This document shows positions 26,535-34,910 of a DNA stretch of 64,000 nt, one piece after another. The DNA is from Caulobacteraceae bacterium (GTDB lineage Bacteria; Pseudomonadota; Alphaproteobacteria; Caulobacterales; Caulobacteraceae). The translations under genes and the position numbers were made by a program. Position 1 is the first letter of the stretch. Every line of letters starts with the position of its first letter. The stretch spans positions 28,067-92,066 of the forward strand of contig JAUJMO010000002.1 in assembly GCA_030446805.1 (NCBI GenBank), read 5' to 3'. The notes beneath the pieces were generated by a model that did not search any database, had not been told where the DNA came from, and worked only from the letters and a program-made list of their open reading frames with translations.

Positions 26535-29399
26535 GTGACTCCCGGACAGCAGCTTCCGCCCGCTTTGGTCGTCCTTCCCGGTGGGCGCGCCGCCTGGGCG
26601 GAGGGGGAGCGCACGCGTCCGCTCCGCGGGGTCGAAGCGCGCGAATGGTGGGGCCGCGAGCCGTTGATCGTCTGCCATGCGGCGCTGTCTGCCCGGCGGC
26701 TGGACCTGGCTCCGCCCCCGCGCTCGCCCAAGCTGCTGGACATGCTCGAGCTCTTCGCCTTTGTCCGCCCGGCCCGCTTCGCCGCGCCGTCGGCCACGGG
26801 GCTGGCGCTCGCGCTTGGTCTGCCGGAGCCGGGGACGCCCACCGCCCAGGCCGAAACCCTGCGGGCGGCCGCCGCCCAACTTCTGGCCGAACTCGCCGAG
26901 GCGCCGACGCCCTCCCGCGAGGAAGCGCTCGCCCAGGCCGAAACCCTGGCCCGCGCCGGCTGGCCCTGGGGGGCTTTCGCCGTCGCCGCCCTGCGCTCCC
27001 GCGAGCTCGGTCGTCCTTGGCGCGGCGCCGGCCTGGACGCCTGGTCGCGCCTGCCCGAGTGGGAGGATGAAGCGCCCGAAGGCCGGCCCGGCGCTCAGTC
27101 CGTGCACCCCGACGACGCCCGCCAGCGCCTCGTCGACCTCCTCGCCCGCGCCGGCCTGGACGAGGCCCGGCCTTCCCAGGCGGAGTTCGCCGCCGAGACG
27201 GCCCATGCCTTTGCACCCCGGGCCCGGGAGGGCGAACCCCGCATGGTCCTGGCCGAGGCCGGTACGGGGGTGGGCAAGACCCTGGGCTACCTGGCCCCCG
27301 CCTCGCTCTGGGCCGAGCGCAACGGCGGCTCCGTTTGGGTGTCCACCTACACCCGCGCGCTGCAGAAGCAGATCGAGCGTGAGTCCCACGCCGTCTATCC
27401 CGACCCCGAGCTCCGGCGCACAAAGGCGGTGGTTCGCAAAGGTCGCGAGAACTATCTCTGCCTGCTGAACTATCAGGAGGCGGCCCACACGGCCCAGCTC
27501 GGAAACGGGGACCTGATCGGCACGGTTCTGGTGGCCCGCTGGCTCCGCGCCACCCGGGACGGGGACATGACCGGCGGCGACTTCCCGGCCTGGCTGCCCA
27601 CCCTGTTCGCCGTCTCGCCCGCGGCCCAGGCCGGCCCCGGCAATCTCGTTGACCGCCGCGGTGAGTGCGTCCACGCCGCCTGCTCGCACTACAAGGCCTG
27701 CTTCGTCGAACGCACGGTCCGCACCAGCCGGCGCGCCGAGCTGGTGATCGCCAACCACGCCCTGGTGCTCAGCCAGGCCGCCTTTGACGGCGCCCGGGCC
27801 GCCCGCGGCCTGTCCACGGACGTGGAGACCACCAAGCTTCGCCGCGTCGTCTTCGACGAGGGCCACCACCTGTTCGACGCCGCCGACAGCGCCTTTTCCT
27901 CCTGCCTGTCCGGCCAGGAAGCCGCCGAACTCCGCCGCTGGATCCGCGGCCCCGAGGGCCGGGGCCGGCGGGGTAGGGGACTCGACGCCCGCCTGGGCGA
28001 CATCGCCGCCGATCGCCAGGACGCCCGCCGCGCCCTGCAGGACGCGCTCCGGGCGGCCGCCCAGCTTCCCGGCGAAGGCTGGTCCGGGCGGGTCGCCCCA
28101 CCCTCGGGGGAGGTGAACCCCATCGGTCCTGTTGAGCGCTTCCTGGCGGCCGCGCTTGAACAGCTGCGCGCCCGCACGCTCGCCTCCGAGAACGATCTGG
28201 GGATGGAGTGCCCCATCCGCCCGCTCGAGCCGTCGGTGCGCGAAGCCGCCGCCCAGGCGGCGGTTGCGCTGGCCGCCGTCGAAGCGCCGCTGCTGGCGCT
28301 TGCCCGCGCGCTCGAAGACCTGCTCGATGACGAAGCCTCCGAACTCCCCACGGGCGACCGCGCCCGCATCGAAGGCGCGCTTCGAGGCCTGGACCGCCGC
28401 GCCCGCATGACGCTTCCCGCCTGGCGCTCCATGCTCCTGGGCCTCCAGGAAGACCCGGAAGGCGAGGGCGATCCCGACTTTGTGGATTGGTTCAGCGCCA
28501 CCGTCGCCTACGGCCGGGTCATGGACGCCGCCCTGAGGCGCCACTGGGTCGACCCCACCGCCCCGCTCGCCGCCGCCGTGCTCGCGCCGGCCCATGGCGT
28601 GCTGGTCACCAGCGCCACCTTGACCGACCCGGCGGGCGATGAGCCCTTCGCCCTGGCCGAAGCGCGCACCGGCTCCGCCCGCCTGCCAGAGCCGCCCAAG
28701 CTGCTCCGCGTCCAGTCCCCCTTCGACTACGCCGCCCAGAGCCGGGCCTTTGTGGTCACCGACGTCGGTCGCGACGATCCTCGTCAGGTCGCCGCCGCCA
28801 TGCGCGAGCTGTTCCTGGCGGCCGGCGGGGGCGCCCTGGGCCTGTTCACCGCCGTCCGCCGCCTCCGCGCCGTGCACGAACGCCTGGCGCCCGCCCTGGC
28901 CGAAGCGGGCCTGGCCCTCCACGCGCAGCACGTCGATCCCCTCGATCCGGGAACCCTGACCGACATCTTCCGAGCCGAGGAGGACAGCTGCCTGCTGGGA
29001 ACGGACGCGGTCCGCGACGGCATGGACGTCCCCGGCCGCGCGCTACGCCTCCTGTGCTTCGACCGCGTCCCCTGGCCTCGGCCCGACATCCTGCACAAGG
29101 CCCGCCGCGCTCGCTTCGGCCAACGCACCTATGACGACGCCCTGGCGCGCGCGCGCATCAGCCAGGCGTTCGGCCGTCTGATCCGCCGCGCCGACGACCG
29201 CGGCGTGTTCGTGCTGCTGGACGCCGCAGCGCCCACGCGCTTGTTCAGCAGTTTGCCGGAGGGCGTGCCGCTGGAGCGCGTGGGGCTGGTGGAGGCCATC
29301 GAGGCCACCCAGGCCTTTCTCACCTCGCCGCTCACCCCCGCGACAGCCGAGGTCCAACCGGCGGCGGACGCTCGCCCAGCCGGAGAGGTCGCGTCCTGA
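26535..29399 (+). CDS. ATP-dependent DNA helicase, DinG/XPD-like
   Basis: A 954-residue superfamily 2 helicase starting at GTG 26535. After an N-terminal domain of about 220 residues, Walker A is LAEAGTGVGKTLGYL near residue 241, the Walker B/DEAH-like motif is VVFDEGHHLFDAADSAF near 436, and VLVTSATLTDP and QAFGRLIRR give motifs Ia/VI. An iron-sulfur cluster is likely: Cys in NYLCLLNY near 308 and three Cys in CVHAACSHYKAC at 378-389. DinG/XPD helicases unwind 5' to 3' and resolve R-loops or stalled forks. A perfect SOS box sits 25 bp upstream, so damage induction is expected. Confidence 0.9.
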   Translation: MTPGQQLPPALVVLPGGRAAWAEGERTRPLRGVEAREWWGREPLIVCHAALSARRLDLAPPPRSPKLLDMLELFAFVRPARFAAPSATGLALALGLPEPGTPTAQAETLRAAAAQLLAELAEAPTPSREEALAQAETLARAGWPWGAFAVAALRSRELGRPWRGAGLDAWSRLPEWEDEAPEGRPGAQSVHPDDARQRLVDLLARAGLDEARPSQAEFAAETAHAFAPRAREGEPRMVLAEAGTGVGKTLGYLAPASLWAERNGGSVWVSTYTRALQKQIERESHAVYPDPELRRTKAVVRKGRENYLCLLNYQEAAHTAQLGNGDLIGTVLVARWLRATRDGDMTGGDFPAWLPTLFAVSPAAQAGPGNLVDRRGECVHAACSHYKACFVERTVRTSRRAELVIANHALVLSQAAFDGARAARGLSTDVETTKLRRVVFDEGHHLFDAADSAFSSCLSGQEAAELRRWIRGPEGRGRRGRGLDARLGDIAADRQDARRALQDALRAAAQLPGEGWSGRVAPPSGEVNPIGPVERFLAAALEQLRARTLASENDLGMECPIRPLEPSVREAAAQAAVALAAVEAPLLALARALEDLLDDEASELPTGDRARIEGALRGLDRRARMTLPAWRSMLLGLQEDPEGEGDPDFVDWFSATVAYGRVMDAALRRHWVDPTAPLAAAVLAPAHGVLVTSATLTDPAGDEPFALAEARTGSARLPEPPKLLRVQSPFDYAAQSRAFVVTDVGRDDPRQVAAAMRELFLAAGGGALGLFTAVRRLRAVHERLAPALAEAGLALHAQHVDPLDPGTLTDIFRAEEDSCLLGTDAVRDGMDVPGRALRLLCFDRVPWPRPDILHKARRARFGQRTYDDALARARISQAFGRLIRRADDRGVFVLLDAAAPTRLFSSLPEGVPLERVGLVEAIEATQAFLTSPLTPATAEVQPAADARPAGEVAS

Positions 29400-29450
29400 G
29401 GCCGTCAGGCCCCGGCTTCCGCCGGAGAACGCGGGTGTTAAAGGAGCCCC

Positions 29451-29942
29451 ATGCACACTCTCATCCTCCTGCGCCACGCCAAGGCCGAGCCGGAAGCCGA
29501 CAGCGGGCTGGACTTCGACCGGGCGCTGACCGAGCGCGGCTGGGCCGAAGCTCGTCTGATCGGCCGCGTTCTCAGCGACGCCGGCTTCCGACCCGATTTG
29601 GTGCTGGCCTCCGCCGCCGTTCGCACCGTTCAGACCTGGGAAGCCGCCAGCTCCTCCTTCCCGCCCGGAAAAGCCGAAGCCCTGGACAGCCTCTACGAAG
29701 CCTCGCCCGAGGCCATTCTGTCCGAAGCCGTCGCGCGAGGGGCCAAGGCCCGCGTCGTCGCCGTCGTCGGTCACAACCCCGGCATAGCCACCCTGGCGGC
29801 CTACCTCGCTCGCGAGTCCGACGCCCCGGAGGCGGGTCGCATCGGCCGCAGCTTTCCGACCGCAGCGGCGGCCGTGTTCCGCCATGACGGCAAGGCGGTC
29901 ACGGGCTTTGAAGGCTTTTTCCCGCCCGGCGACACCGCGTGA
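29451..29942 (+). CDS. SixA-like histidine phosphatase
   Basis: 163 residues with the phosphohistidine phosphatase signature: LILLRHAKAE at residue 4-13 (catalytic RHA), DFDRALTERGWAEA, LASAAVRTVQTWE and VVGHNPGI near 104 (second His). Length and the RHAK rather than RHG motif place it with SixA-type protein histidine phosphatases. AAAGGAG lies 5 bases before the ATG. Its stop overlaps the pyrD start (GTGA), so the two are cotranslated, a common arrangement in this group without obvious functional link. Confidence 0.9.
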   Translation: MHTLILLRHAKAEPEADSGLDFDRALTERGWAEARLIGRVLSDAGFRPDLVLASAAVRTVQTWEAASSSFPPGKAEALDSLYEASPEAILSEAVARGAKARVVAVVGHNPGIATLAAYLARESDAPEAGRIGRSFPTAAAAVFRHDGKAVTGFEGFFPPGDTA

Positions 29943-30961
29943 GCCTGTCCGCCCTGGGGGCCGCGACGCTTCGACGCTTGGAAGCTGAAACCGCGCACGA
30001 CCTGACCATCCGCGCTCTGAGCGCCGGCCTCGGTCCGCGTCAACGCACGCCCGACGATCCCATATTGGCGACCACCGTCGCGGGGCTCAGCCTCCCCAAT
30101 CCGATCGGCTTGGCCGCCGGCTTCGACAAGAACGCCGAAGTCCACGCACCCCTGCGCCGGGCCGGCTTCGGCTGGGTGGAATGCGGCACGGTTACGCCCC
30201 GGCCCCAGCAGGGCAACCCCCGCCCTCGCCTGTTCCGTCTCGCGGAGGACGGGGCGGTGATCAATCGCCTCGGCTTCAACAACGCCGGCCTCGACGCCTT
30301 TGCGGGCAACCTGTCCCGCGTCTCCGGGGTGGTCGGCGCCAACCTCGGCGCCAACAAGGACTCCAAGGACCGCGCCGGCGACTATGTGACCGGCCTGCGC
30401 CGCCTCGCCGGCGTCCCGGCCTATTTCACCGTCAACATCTCCTCTCCCAATACGCCCGGCCTGCGCGGGCTCCAGTCCCGCGACGCCCTCGACGACCTGC
30501 TCGGTCGGTTGCGCGAAGCCCGCACCGGCTCCACCCCGATCTTCCTGAAGATCGCCCCCGACCTCTCCGAGCCCGAGCTTCGTGACGTGGTGGACAGCGC
30601 GGCCGGCCACGCCCTGAACGGCTTGATCGTCTCCAACACCACCCTGGACCGTCCCGACGGCCTGCGCGGGGCCGAGAGGACGGAGGCTGGCGGGCTGTCG
30701 GGCGCGCCCCTGTTCAAGCGCGCCACCCAGGTCCTGCGCACGGTGGCGGAGATGCAGAGCGGCTTGACGCTGATCGGGGTGGGCGGGATCGCCTCGGGTG
30801 CGGACGCCTACGCCAAGCTCCGTGCGGGCGCCTCCGCCGTCCAGCTCTACACCGCCCTGATCTACGCCGGTCCCGGCCTGGTCGATCGGATCAAGCGCGA
30901 CCTCTCGGCTCGCCTGCGCGCAGACGGTTTCGGCAGCGTGGCCGAGGCGGTCGGCCCCTGA
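29939..30961 (+). CDS. pyrD: Dihydroorotate dehydrogenase (quinone), class 2
   Basis: 340 residues beginning at GTG 29939. The N-terminal membrane-association helices (AATLRRLEAETAHDLTIRAL) are characteristic of class 2 enzymes, which oxidize dihydroorotate to orotate with FMN and pass electrons to ubiquinone in pyrimidine synthesis. Signatures: NPIGLAAGFDKNAEV, VECGTVTPRPQQGNPRPRLF near residue 80, RLGFNNAG, LGANKDSKD, FTVNISSPNTPGLRGLQ (catalytic Ser region) near 163, and the FMN phosphate site IGVGGIASGADAYAKLRAGA near 280. Confidence 0.96.
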   Translation: MSLSALGAATLRRLEAETAHDLTIRALSAGLGPRQRTPDDPILATTVAGLSLPNPIGLAAGFDKNAEVHAPLRRAGFGWVECGTVTPRPQQGNPRPRLFRLAEDGAVINRLGFNNAGLDAFAGNLSRVSGVVGANLGANKDSKDRAGDYVTGLRRLAGVPAYFTVNISSPNTPGLRGLQSRDALDDLLGRLREARTGSTPIFLKIAPDLSEPELRDVVDSAAGHALNGLIVSNTTLDRPDGLRGAERTEAGGLSGAPLFKRATQVLRTVAEMQSGLTLIGVGGIASGADAYAKLRAGASAVQLYTALIYAGPGLVDRIKRDLSARLRADGFGSVAEAVGP

Positions 30962-30988
30962 GCCCCCCAGTTCGCCCCCAATCCGCCC

Positions 30989-31864
30989 TTAGTCCCGCCC
31001 CTGGTCCCGCTCCTGGCCCCGAACATAGGTCACCTGCCGCGGATAGGCGGGGTGAATGCCCGCCGCGGCCAGCGCCTTTTGCGTTTCGACCAGAAAGGCC
31101 GATTTCACCGGCCCATAGTCGTTGCGCCCCGCCCAGGCCCGCAGCGCCAGCTTGGCGCGGCCGTCCGCGATGTCCGTCACTTCCACGATCGGCTCCGGCG
31201 TCTTTCGCACCCGCGGGTCGGCGTCCGCCACCGCCCGCAGCACCTCCATCGCGCGCCCAAGGTCGTCCTCCACGTCCACCGAGACCAGCACGTCCACCCG
31301 CCGCTCTCCATGCGCGGTGAAGTTGGTGATCAACTCGCCGAACACCTTGCCGTTGGGCGCCGTGATGCGGACGTTGTCCGCGGTGTCGATTTCGGTCGTG
31401 AACAGCTTCAGCGATTTCACCTCGCCCTGCCGCCCGGCGATCTCCACGAAGTCGCCCACCTGATAGGGCCTGAGCACCAGCAGCATCACCCCGGCCGCCA
31501 CATTGCTCAGAGTGCCTTGCATGGCCAGCCCGATGGCCAGCGACGCCGCCCCCACCACGGCGATGATGGAGGTGGTCTCCACCCCCAGCCGGGTCAGCAC
31601 CGCGATCATGCCCACGATGATCACCGCCCAGCGGGTCACCGAGGACCCGAAGCTTTGCAGCGTGCGGTCCTCGCGGGTCTTGCTGAACCGCTGCAGCGCC
31701 CGGCTCACCAGCCCGCTGGCCCAGCCGGACGCCCACAAGGTGATCGCCAGGATGAGCGCGGCGATCACCAGATTGATCGCGAGGTCGCCCAACACGTCGG
31801 CGAACTTCCTCGCCACCGCCGCCTGCTCGGCGAAGCTGCCCTCGACCGTTCTGGCGGGGGTCAT
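30989..31864 (-). CDS. Small-conductance mechanosensitive channel (MscS family)
   Basis: 291 residues with three transmembrane helices: LAINLVIAALILAITLWASGW, WAVIIVGMIAVLTRLGV and the pore-lining TM3 region IIAVVGAASLAIGLAMQGTL with the Gly/Ala packing typical of MscS, followed by LSNVAAGVMLLVLRPYQVGD and the beta-domain EIAGRQGEVKSLKLFTTEI. It releases osmolytes under hypo-osmotic stress. ATG 31864 overlaps the TGA of the upstream DUF559 gene (ATGA), so its start and translation signal are partly built from the left copy of an inverted repeat. Convergent with pyrD. Confidence 0.93.
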   Translation of the reverse strand: MTPARTVEGSFAEQAAVARKFADVLGDLAINLVIAALILAITLWASGWASGLVSRALQRFSKTREDRTLQSFGSSVTRWAVIIVGMIAVLTRLGVETTSIIAVVGAASLAIGLAMQGTLSNVAAGVMLLVLRPYQVGDFVEIAGRQGEVKSLKLFTTEIDTADNVRITAPNGKVFGELITNFTAHGERRVDVLVSVDVEDDLGRAMEVLRAVADADPRVRKTPEPIVEVTDIADGRAKLALRAWAGRNDYGPVKSAFLVETQKALAAAGIHPAYPRQVTYVRGQERDQGRD

Positions 31865-31927
31865 CTCTCCTCCCCATTCTTGATGGGGAGGTGGCGCGAG
31901 CGCGAAGCGCCTCGTGACGGAGGGGCC
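31861..31927 (-). repeat. Inverted repeat, left copy, flanking the DUF559 gene
   Basis: About 67 bp; its reverse complement aligns with 32306-32373 with only scattered mismatches and three 1-base gaps. It contains an internal palindrome CCTCCCCAT...ATGGGGAGG. This copy encodes the C-terminal residues of the DUF559 protein (PPSRGASRSRHLPIKNGEE) and runs up to the mscS start codon. Confidence 0.8.
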
Positions 31928-32319
31928 TTTTCCGCGGCTACGGCTTCACAGCGGGACACGATCCAGTCTCTCACCGCCTCGGGCCGATGCAGCAAGGCCT
32001 GAGCCGGCGCGCGCAACACCTTCACGCCGGCGCGCTTGAGGAAGCCGTCACGTCGCTCGTCGTACGCCATCCGCTCTCCGCTCTCGTGCGCGCCGCCGTC
32101 GACCTCCACCGCGACCCGCAGCTCGGCGCAGTAGAAGTCCAAGATGTAGGGTGGGAAGACATGCTCGCGTCGGAAGCGGAACCCGCCGGCTCGGCGGCCC
32201 CGCAGGAGCTCCCAAAGCCGGCGGGCCGAGGGCCGCATCGCCCGGCGCTGCTCGGCGGCGCGGGCGTGCAGCTGAGCCGAGGTCGGCGCCGGCTTCCGCG
32301 CAACTGGCCCCTCCGTCAA
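31861..32319 (-). CDS. DUF559 (Vsr/MTES-type endonuclease fold) protein
   Basis: The core FRFRREHVFPPYILDFYCAE followed by VAVEVDGGAHESGERMAYDE is the DUF559 signature, a restriction-endonuclease-like fold related to Vsr with a probable catalytic Asp/Glu set in DFY and VEVDG. The start is uncertain: TTG 32319 (152 residues, GGAG upstream) keeps the RKPAPTSAQLHARAAEQRRA leader; ATG 32238 would give 125 residues. Its ends lie in two inverted copies of a 67-bp repeat, so the gene looks like cargo of, or partner to, a palindromic element. Function of DUF559 proteins is not established. Confidence 0.8.
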   Translation of the reverse strand: MTEGPVARKPAPTSAQLHARAAEQRRAMRPSARRLWELLRGRRAGGFRFRREHVFPPYILDFYCAELRVAVEVDGGAHESGERMAYDERRDGFLKRAGVKVLRAPAQALLHRPEAVRDWIVSRCEAVAAEKAPPSRGASRSRHLPIKNGEER

Positions 32320-32373
32320 GCTTCGCTCCGCTCGCTCGCCACCTCCCCATCGGGAATGGGGAGGAGAATGATG
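32306..32373 (+). repeat. Inverted repeat, right copy, flanking the DUF559 gene
   Basis: Inverted partner of 31861-31927. It shares the outer GGCCCCTCCGTCA segment, the GCCACCTCCCCAT arm and the AATGGGGAGGAGA arm. It overlaps the 5' end of the DUF559 reading frame and may supply its ribosome site. Confidence 0.8.
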
Positions 32374-32385
32374 CCACCATCTCGC

Positions 32386-32495
32386 GACCTGTCCAAAGCT
32401 TAACTGGCTCGGCCTGAGGTCCACGCCTAGGCTCCGCTCCGACCTGTCCAAAGCTTAACTGGCTCGGCCTGAGGTCCACGCCTAGGCTCCGCTCC
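32386..32495 (+). repeat. Perfect tandem duplication, 2 x 55 bp
   Basis: Bases 32386-32440 are repeated without change at 32441-32495. Each unit starts GACCTGTCCAAAGCTTAACT and ends GGCTCCGCTCC. The second unit ends 19 bp before the ABC ATPase start codon, so the duplication doubles the likely promoter region of the ABC genes. Confidence 0.92.
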
Positions 32496-32514
32496 CAGGC
32501 TGGGGAACGCCCTG

Positions 32515-33456
32515 ATGATCGAAGTCACCGACCTGATCTACGACTACCCCGCCGCTCGTGCGGTGCACGGGATCAGCTTCTCCGTCCGGCCGGGCGCCGT
32601 CCTGGCCATGGTCGGCCCCAACGGCGCGGGCAAGACGACCCTGCTCCGCTGCATGGCCGCCTTGGACACGCCCACCTCCGGCCGCATCCGCATCGCCGGC
32701 CTGGACACCCAGGAGGACCCCCGCGGCGTTCACGCCCTGCTGGGCTACCTGCCCGACTTCTTCGGGCTCTATGACGAGCTCTCCGTGCGGCGATCGCTGA
32801 TCTACGCCGCTCGCTCCCGCGGCGTCCCCGCCGCCCGCGCCGGAGCGGCGGCCGAGGCGGCCGCCCGCCGGGTGGATCTGCACGATCGACTGGAGACCCG
32901 CGCGGGCGAACTGTCCCGCGGCCTGCGCCAGCGGTTGGCCATCGCCTGCACCCTCGTGCACGGCCCCAGAGTCCTGTTGCTGGACGAACCCGCCTCGGGC
33001 CTCGACCCCGAAGCCCGCCGGGCCCTCTCCGACCTGGTCACCAGCCTCAGCGGGGAGGGGATCACCCTGGTCGTCTCCTCCCACATCCTGGCCGAGCTGG
33101 AGGACTACTCCACAGACATGCTGATGATCCGCGACGGCCGGATCTCGGGAGGCGGCGTGGTCTCCGCCGGTCTCGCAGCCGAGACCGCCCACGCCCACTT
33201 CGTGATCGCCCATCCCCGCCCAGACCTCCGGGAGACGGTGGCGCGCCTGGGGGTCACGGTTGAACAGGCCACGGACCTCACGGCGACCGTGGCCATCCCC
33301 GGCGGCCCCGACCAGGAAGCGGCCGTCCTGGCCCAATTGATCGGGGCCGGCCTGCCGGTGCGCAGCTTCGCCCCGGCCCGCCGCACGCTGGAACAGACCT
33401 ACCTCGAAGAAGCCGGCCGCAGCCCCGCCACCCCGTCCAAGGGAGCCGCCGCATGA
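32515..33456 (+). CDS. ABC transporter ATP-binding protein
   Basis: 313 residues. Walker A GPNGAGKTT near residue 38, Q-loop region LGYLPDFFGLYDELSV, signature LSRGLRQRLAIA near 135, Walker B VLLLDEPASGLDP near 157, and H-loop VVSSHILAE. About 90 C-terminal residues after the nucleotide-binding domain resemble the DUF4162-like tail of ABC-2 exporters. It pairs with the permease whose ATG overlaps its stop (ATGA). It probably exports a drug, lipid or peptide; the substrate cannot be named. Upstream is the 55-bp tandem duplication. Confidence 0.92.
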   Translation: MIEVTDLIYDYPAARAVHGISFSVRPGAVLAMVGPNGAGKTTLLRCMAALDTPTSGRIRIAGLDTQEDPRGVHALLGYLPDFFGLYDELSVRRSLIYAARSRGVPAARAGAAAEAAARRVDLHDRLETRAGELSRGLRQRLAIACTLVHGPRVLLLDEPASGLDPEARRALSDLVTSLSGEGITLVVSSHILAELEDYSTDMLMIRDGRISGGGVVSAGLAAETAHAHFVIAHPRPDLRETVARLGVTVEQATDLTATVAIPGGPDQEAAVLAQLIGAGLPVRSFAPARRTLEQTYLEEAGRSPATPSKGAAA

Positions 33457-34865
33457 ACCCGGAACTGCAACGCAACCTTTGGCTCGAAGCCTCGCCCCGC
33501 CGCGCCGCCTGGGCCGCAGTCGCTGTAGCCGGCGTCTACGCCGCAGTCTACCTGGCGGCCGACGGCTCGGAGCCTGGCGAGCTCGGGCGCGCCTTGGGCG
33601 CCGTAGGCGCTTTCATCTTCTTCGCGAGCGCTCTGGTCTGGGGCGTGCGCCTGGCCGGTCAGTCGGTCGCCTCCGAAATCGGCGAACGCACCTGGGACTT
33701 TCAACGCCTGTCCGCGCTGGACCCCTGGAGCATGACCTGGGGCAAGCTGTTCGGGGCCACTGCGCTCGCCTGGGCCGTGGGCTTGGCCGGCTTAGTCGTC
33801 TCCGTTCTGGCCTACGCCTTCCTGGCGGGTCCCGGACCGGCGCTTCTGTTCGCCGTGGCGGCTGTGGCCTTGGCCGTGCTGCTGCAGGCCTCCGGCTTTG
33901 CGGCGGCCCTGATCGGGGTGCGCAAGGCCCGCGCCGAGGGCCGGCTCAACACCCTCCGCTCCGCCGCCGGCGGGGTGTTCTCCATTCTCTTCGTGCTCTT
34001 CGCCATCGCCGTGGCGAGCGCGATGAGCCGCTTCTTCTTCGTGGGCGGCGTCACCGACTTCACGCCCTTGCAGGACGCCCAGCCCGTCCGGTTCTGGCGC
34101 GCGTCCGTCGACCCCAACCTGTTCACCACCCTGTCCCTGGTCGCCTTTGCAGGTTGGGCGCTGGTGGCCGCCTGGCGATTGATGCGGCTGGAGCTGCAGA
34201 AGCAGAACGGCCCCCTGTACTGGACCGCCTTTCTCCTGTTCGCCGCCTTCTGGACCGCGGGTCAGGCGAACCCGGATTTCGATGTGGCGCGCGTGAACGG
34301 CGCGGAGCTGGATCCCACGGCCCTGGCCCGCTGGGGCGCGGCCGCAGCGGTTTTCCTGGCCGGAGTCTACGCCGCCGCCTTTGCGGAACCGGCCGACCGC
34401 GTCCGCCTGCGGCGCTTCGCCAACCCGGCGTCAGGCTGGACCGTTCAGGTTCCGGCCGTCGCGCCCGCCCTGGCCTTGACCGTGGTGGCGTTCCTGGGCG
34501 TGATCGTGAGCGTACTGGGCCTCCCGGCGGCGGCCGTGGACGACGAGGACTTCGGCCGCCTGCAGATTGTTCTCTTCGCGGCGGCCGCTCTCGCCTTCGT
34601 GCTGCGGGACTTGGCCGTCATCGCCTTTTTCCGCTTTGGTCCCCGCCCAAAGCGCGGCGACTTCGGCGCGGTGCTGGCCCTGGTCCTGCTCTACGGCCTG
34701 GGCGCGCTGATCACCTCCAACCTGGGCGATGCCGTGGCCCTGGCGCTGCCCAGTCCCGAAGCCCCGCTGATCAGCCTCGTCTCCGCCCTGGTCCAGGCCG
34801 CCCTGATCGGCGCCCTGGCCCTTCGCCGCCTCCGCGGCCCGGAGGGGTCGGTCACGGCGGCGTGA
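33453..34865 (+). CDS. ABC transporter permease (ABC-2 type)
   Basis: 470 residues with about ten hydrophobic helices, for example AAVAVAGVYAAVYLAA, AVGAFIFFASALVWGVRLAG, LFGATALAWAVGLAGLVVSV and GVFSILFVLFAIAVASAMS. The motif SEIGERTWDFQRLSALDPW after helix 2 resembles the cytoplasmic loop of ABC-2 permeases. No enzyme motifs. Coupled to the ATPase by a 4-bp ATGA overlap. It likely forms the membrane half of one exporter, perhaps as a single long chain replacing two permease subunits. Confidence 0.85.
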   Translation: MNPELQRNLWLEASPRRAAWAAVAVAGVYAAVYLAADGSEPGELGRALGAVGAFIFFASALVWGVRLAGQSVASEIGERTWDFQRLSALDPWSMTWGKLFGATALAWAVGLAGLVVSVLAYAFLAGPGPALLFAVAAVALAVLLQASGFAAALIGVRKARAEGRLNTLRSAAGGVFSILFVLFAIAVASAMSRFFFVGGVTDFTPLQDAQPVRFWRASVDPNLFTTLSLVAFAGWALVAAWRLMRLELQKQNGPLYWTAFLLFAAFWTAGQANPDFDVARVNGAELDPTALARWGAAAAVFLAGVYAAAFAEPADRVRLRRFANPASGWTVQVPAVAPALALTVVAFLGVIVSVLGLPAAAVDDEDFGRLQIVLFAAAALAFVLRDLAVIAFFRFGPRPKRGDFGAVLALVLLYGLGALITSNLGDAVALALPSPEAPLISLVSALVQAALIGALALRRLRGPEGSVTAA

Positions 34866-34910
34866 TGGCGGGGGGGATGGTTCGTGGGCTTCCCGAAAAC
34901 CCGGCCCTCC

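Noticed and set aside
26259..28931. 890-codon minus-strand frame over the DinG-like helicase
   Set aside because: Gly/Ala/Arg-rich without motifs; the plus strand shows Walker A, FeS cysteines and DEGH in order.
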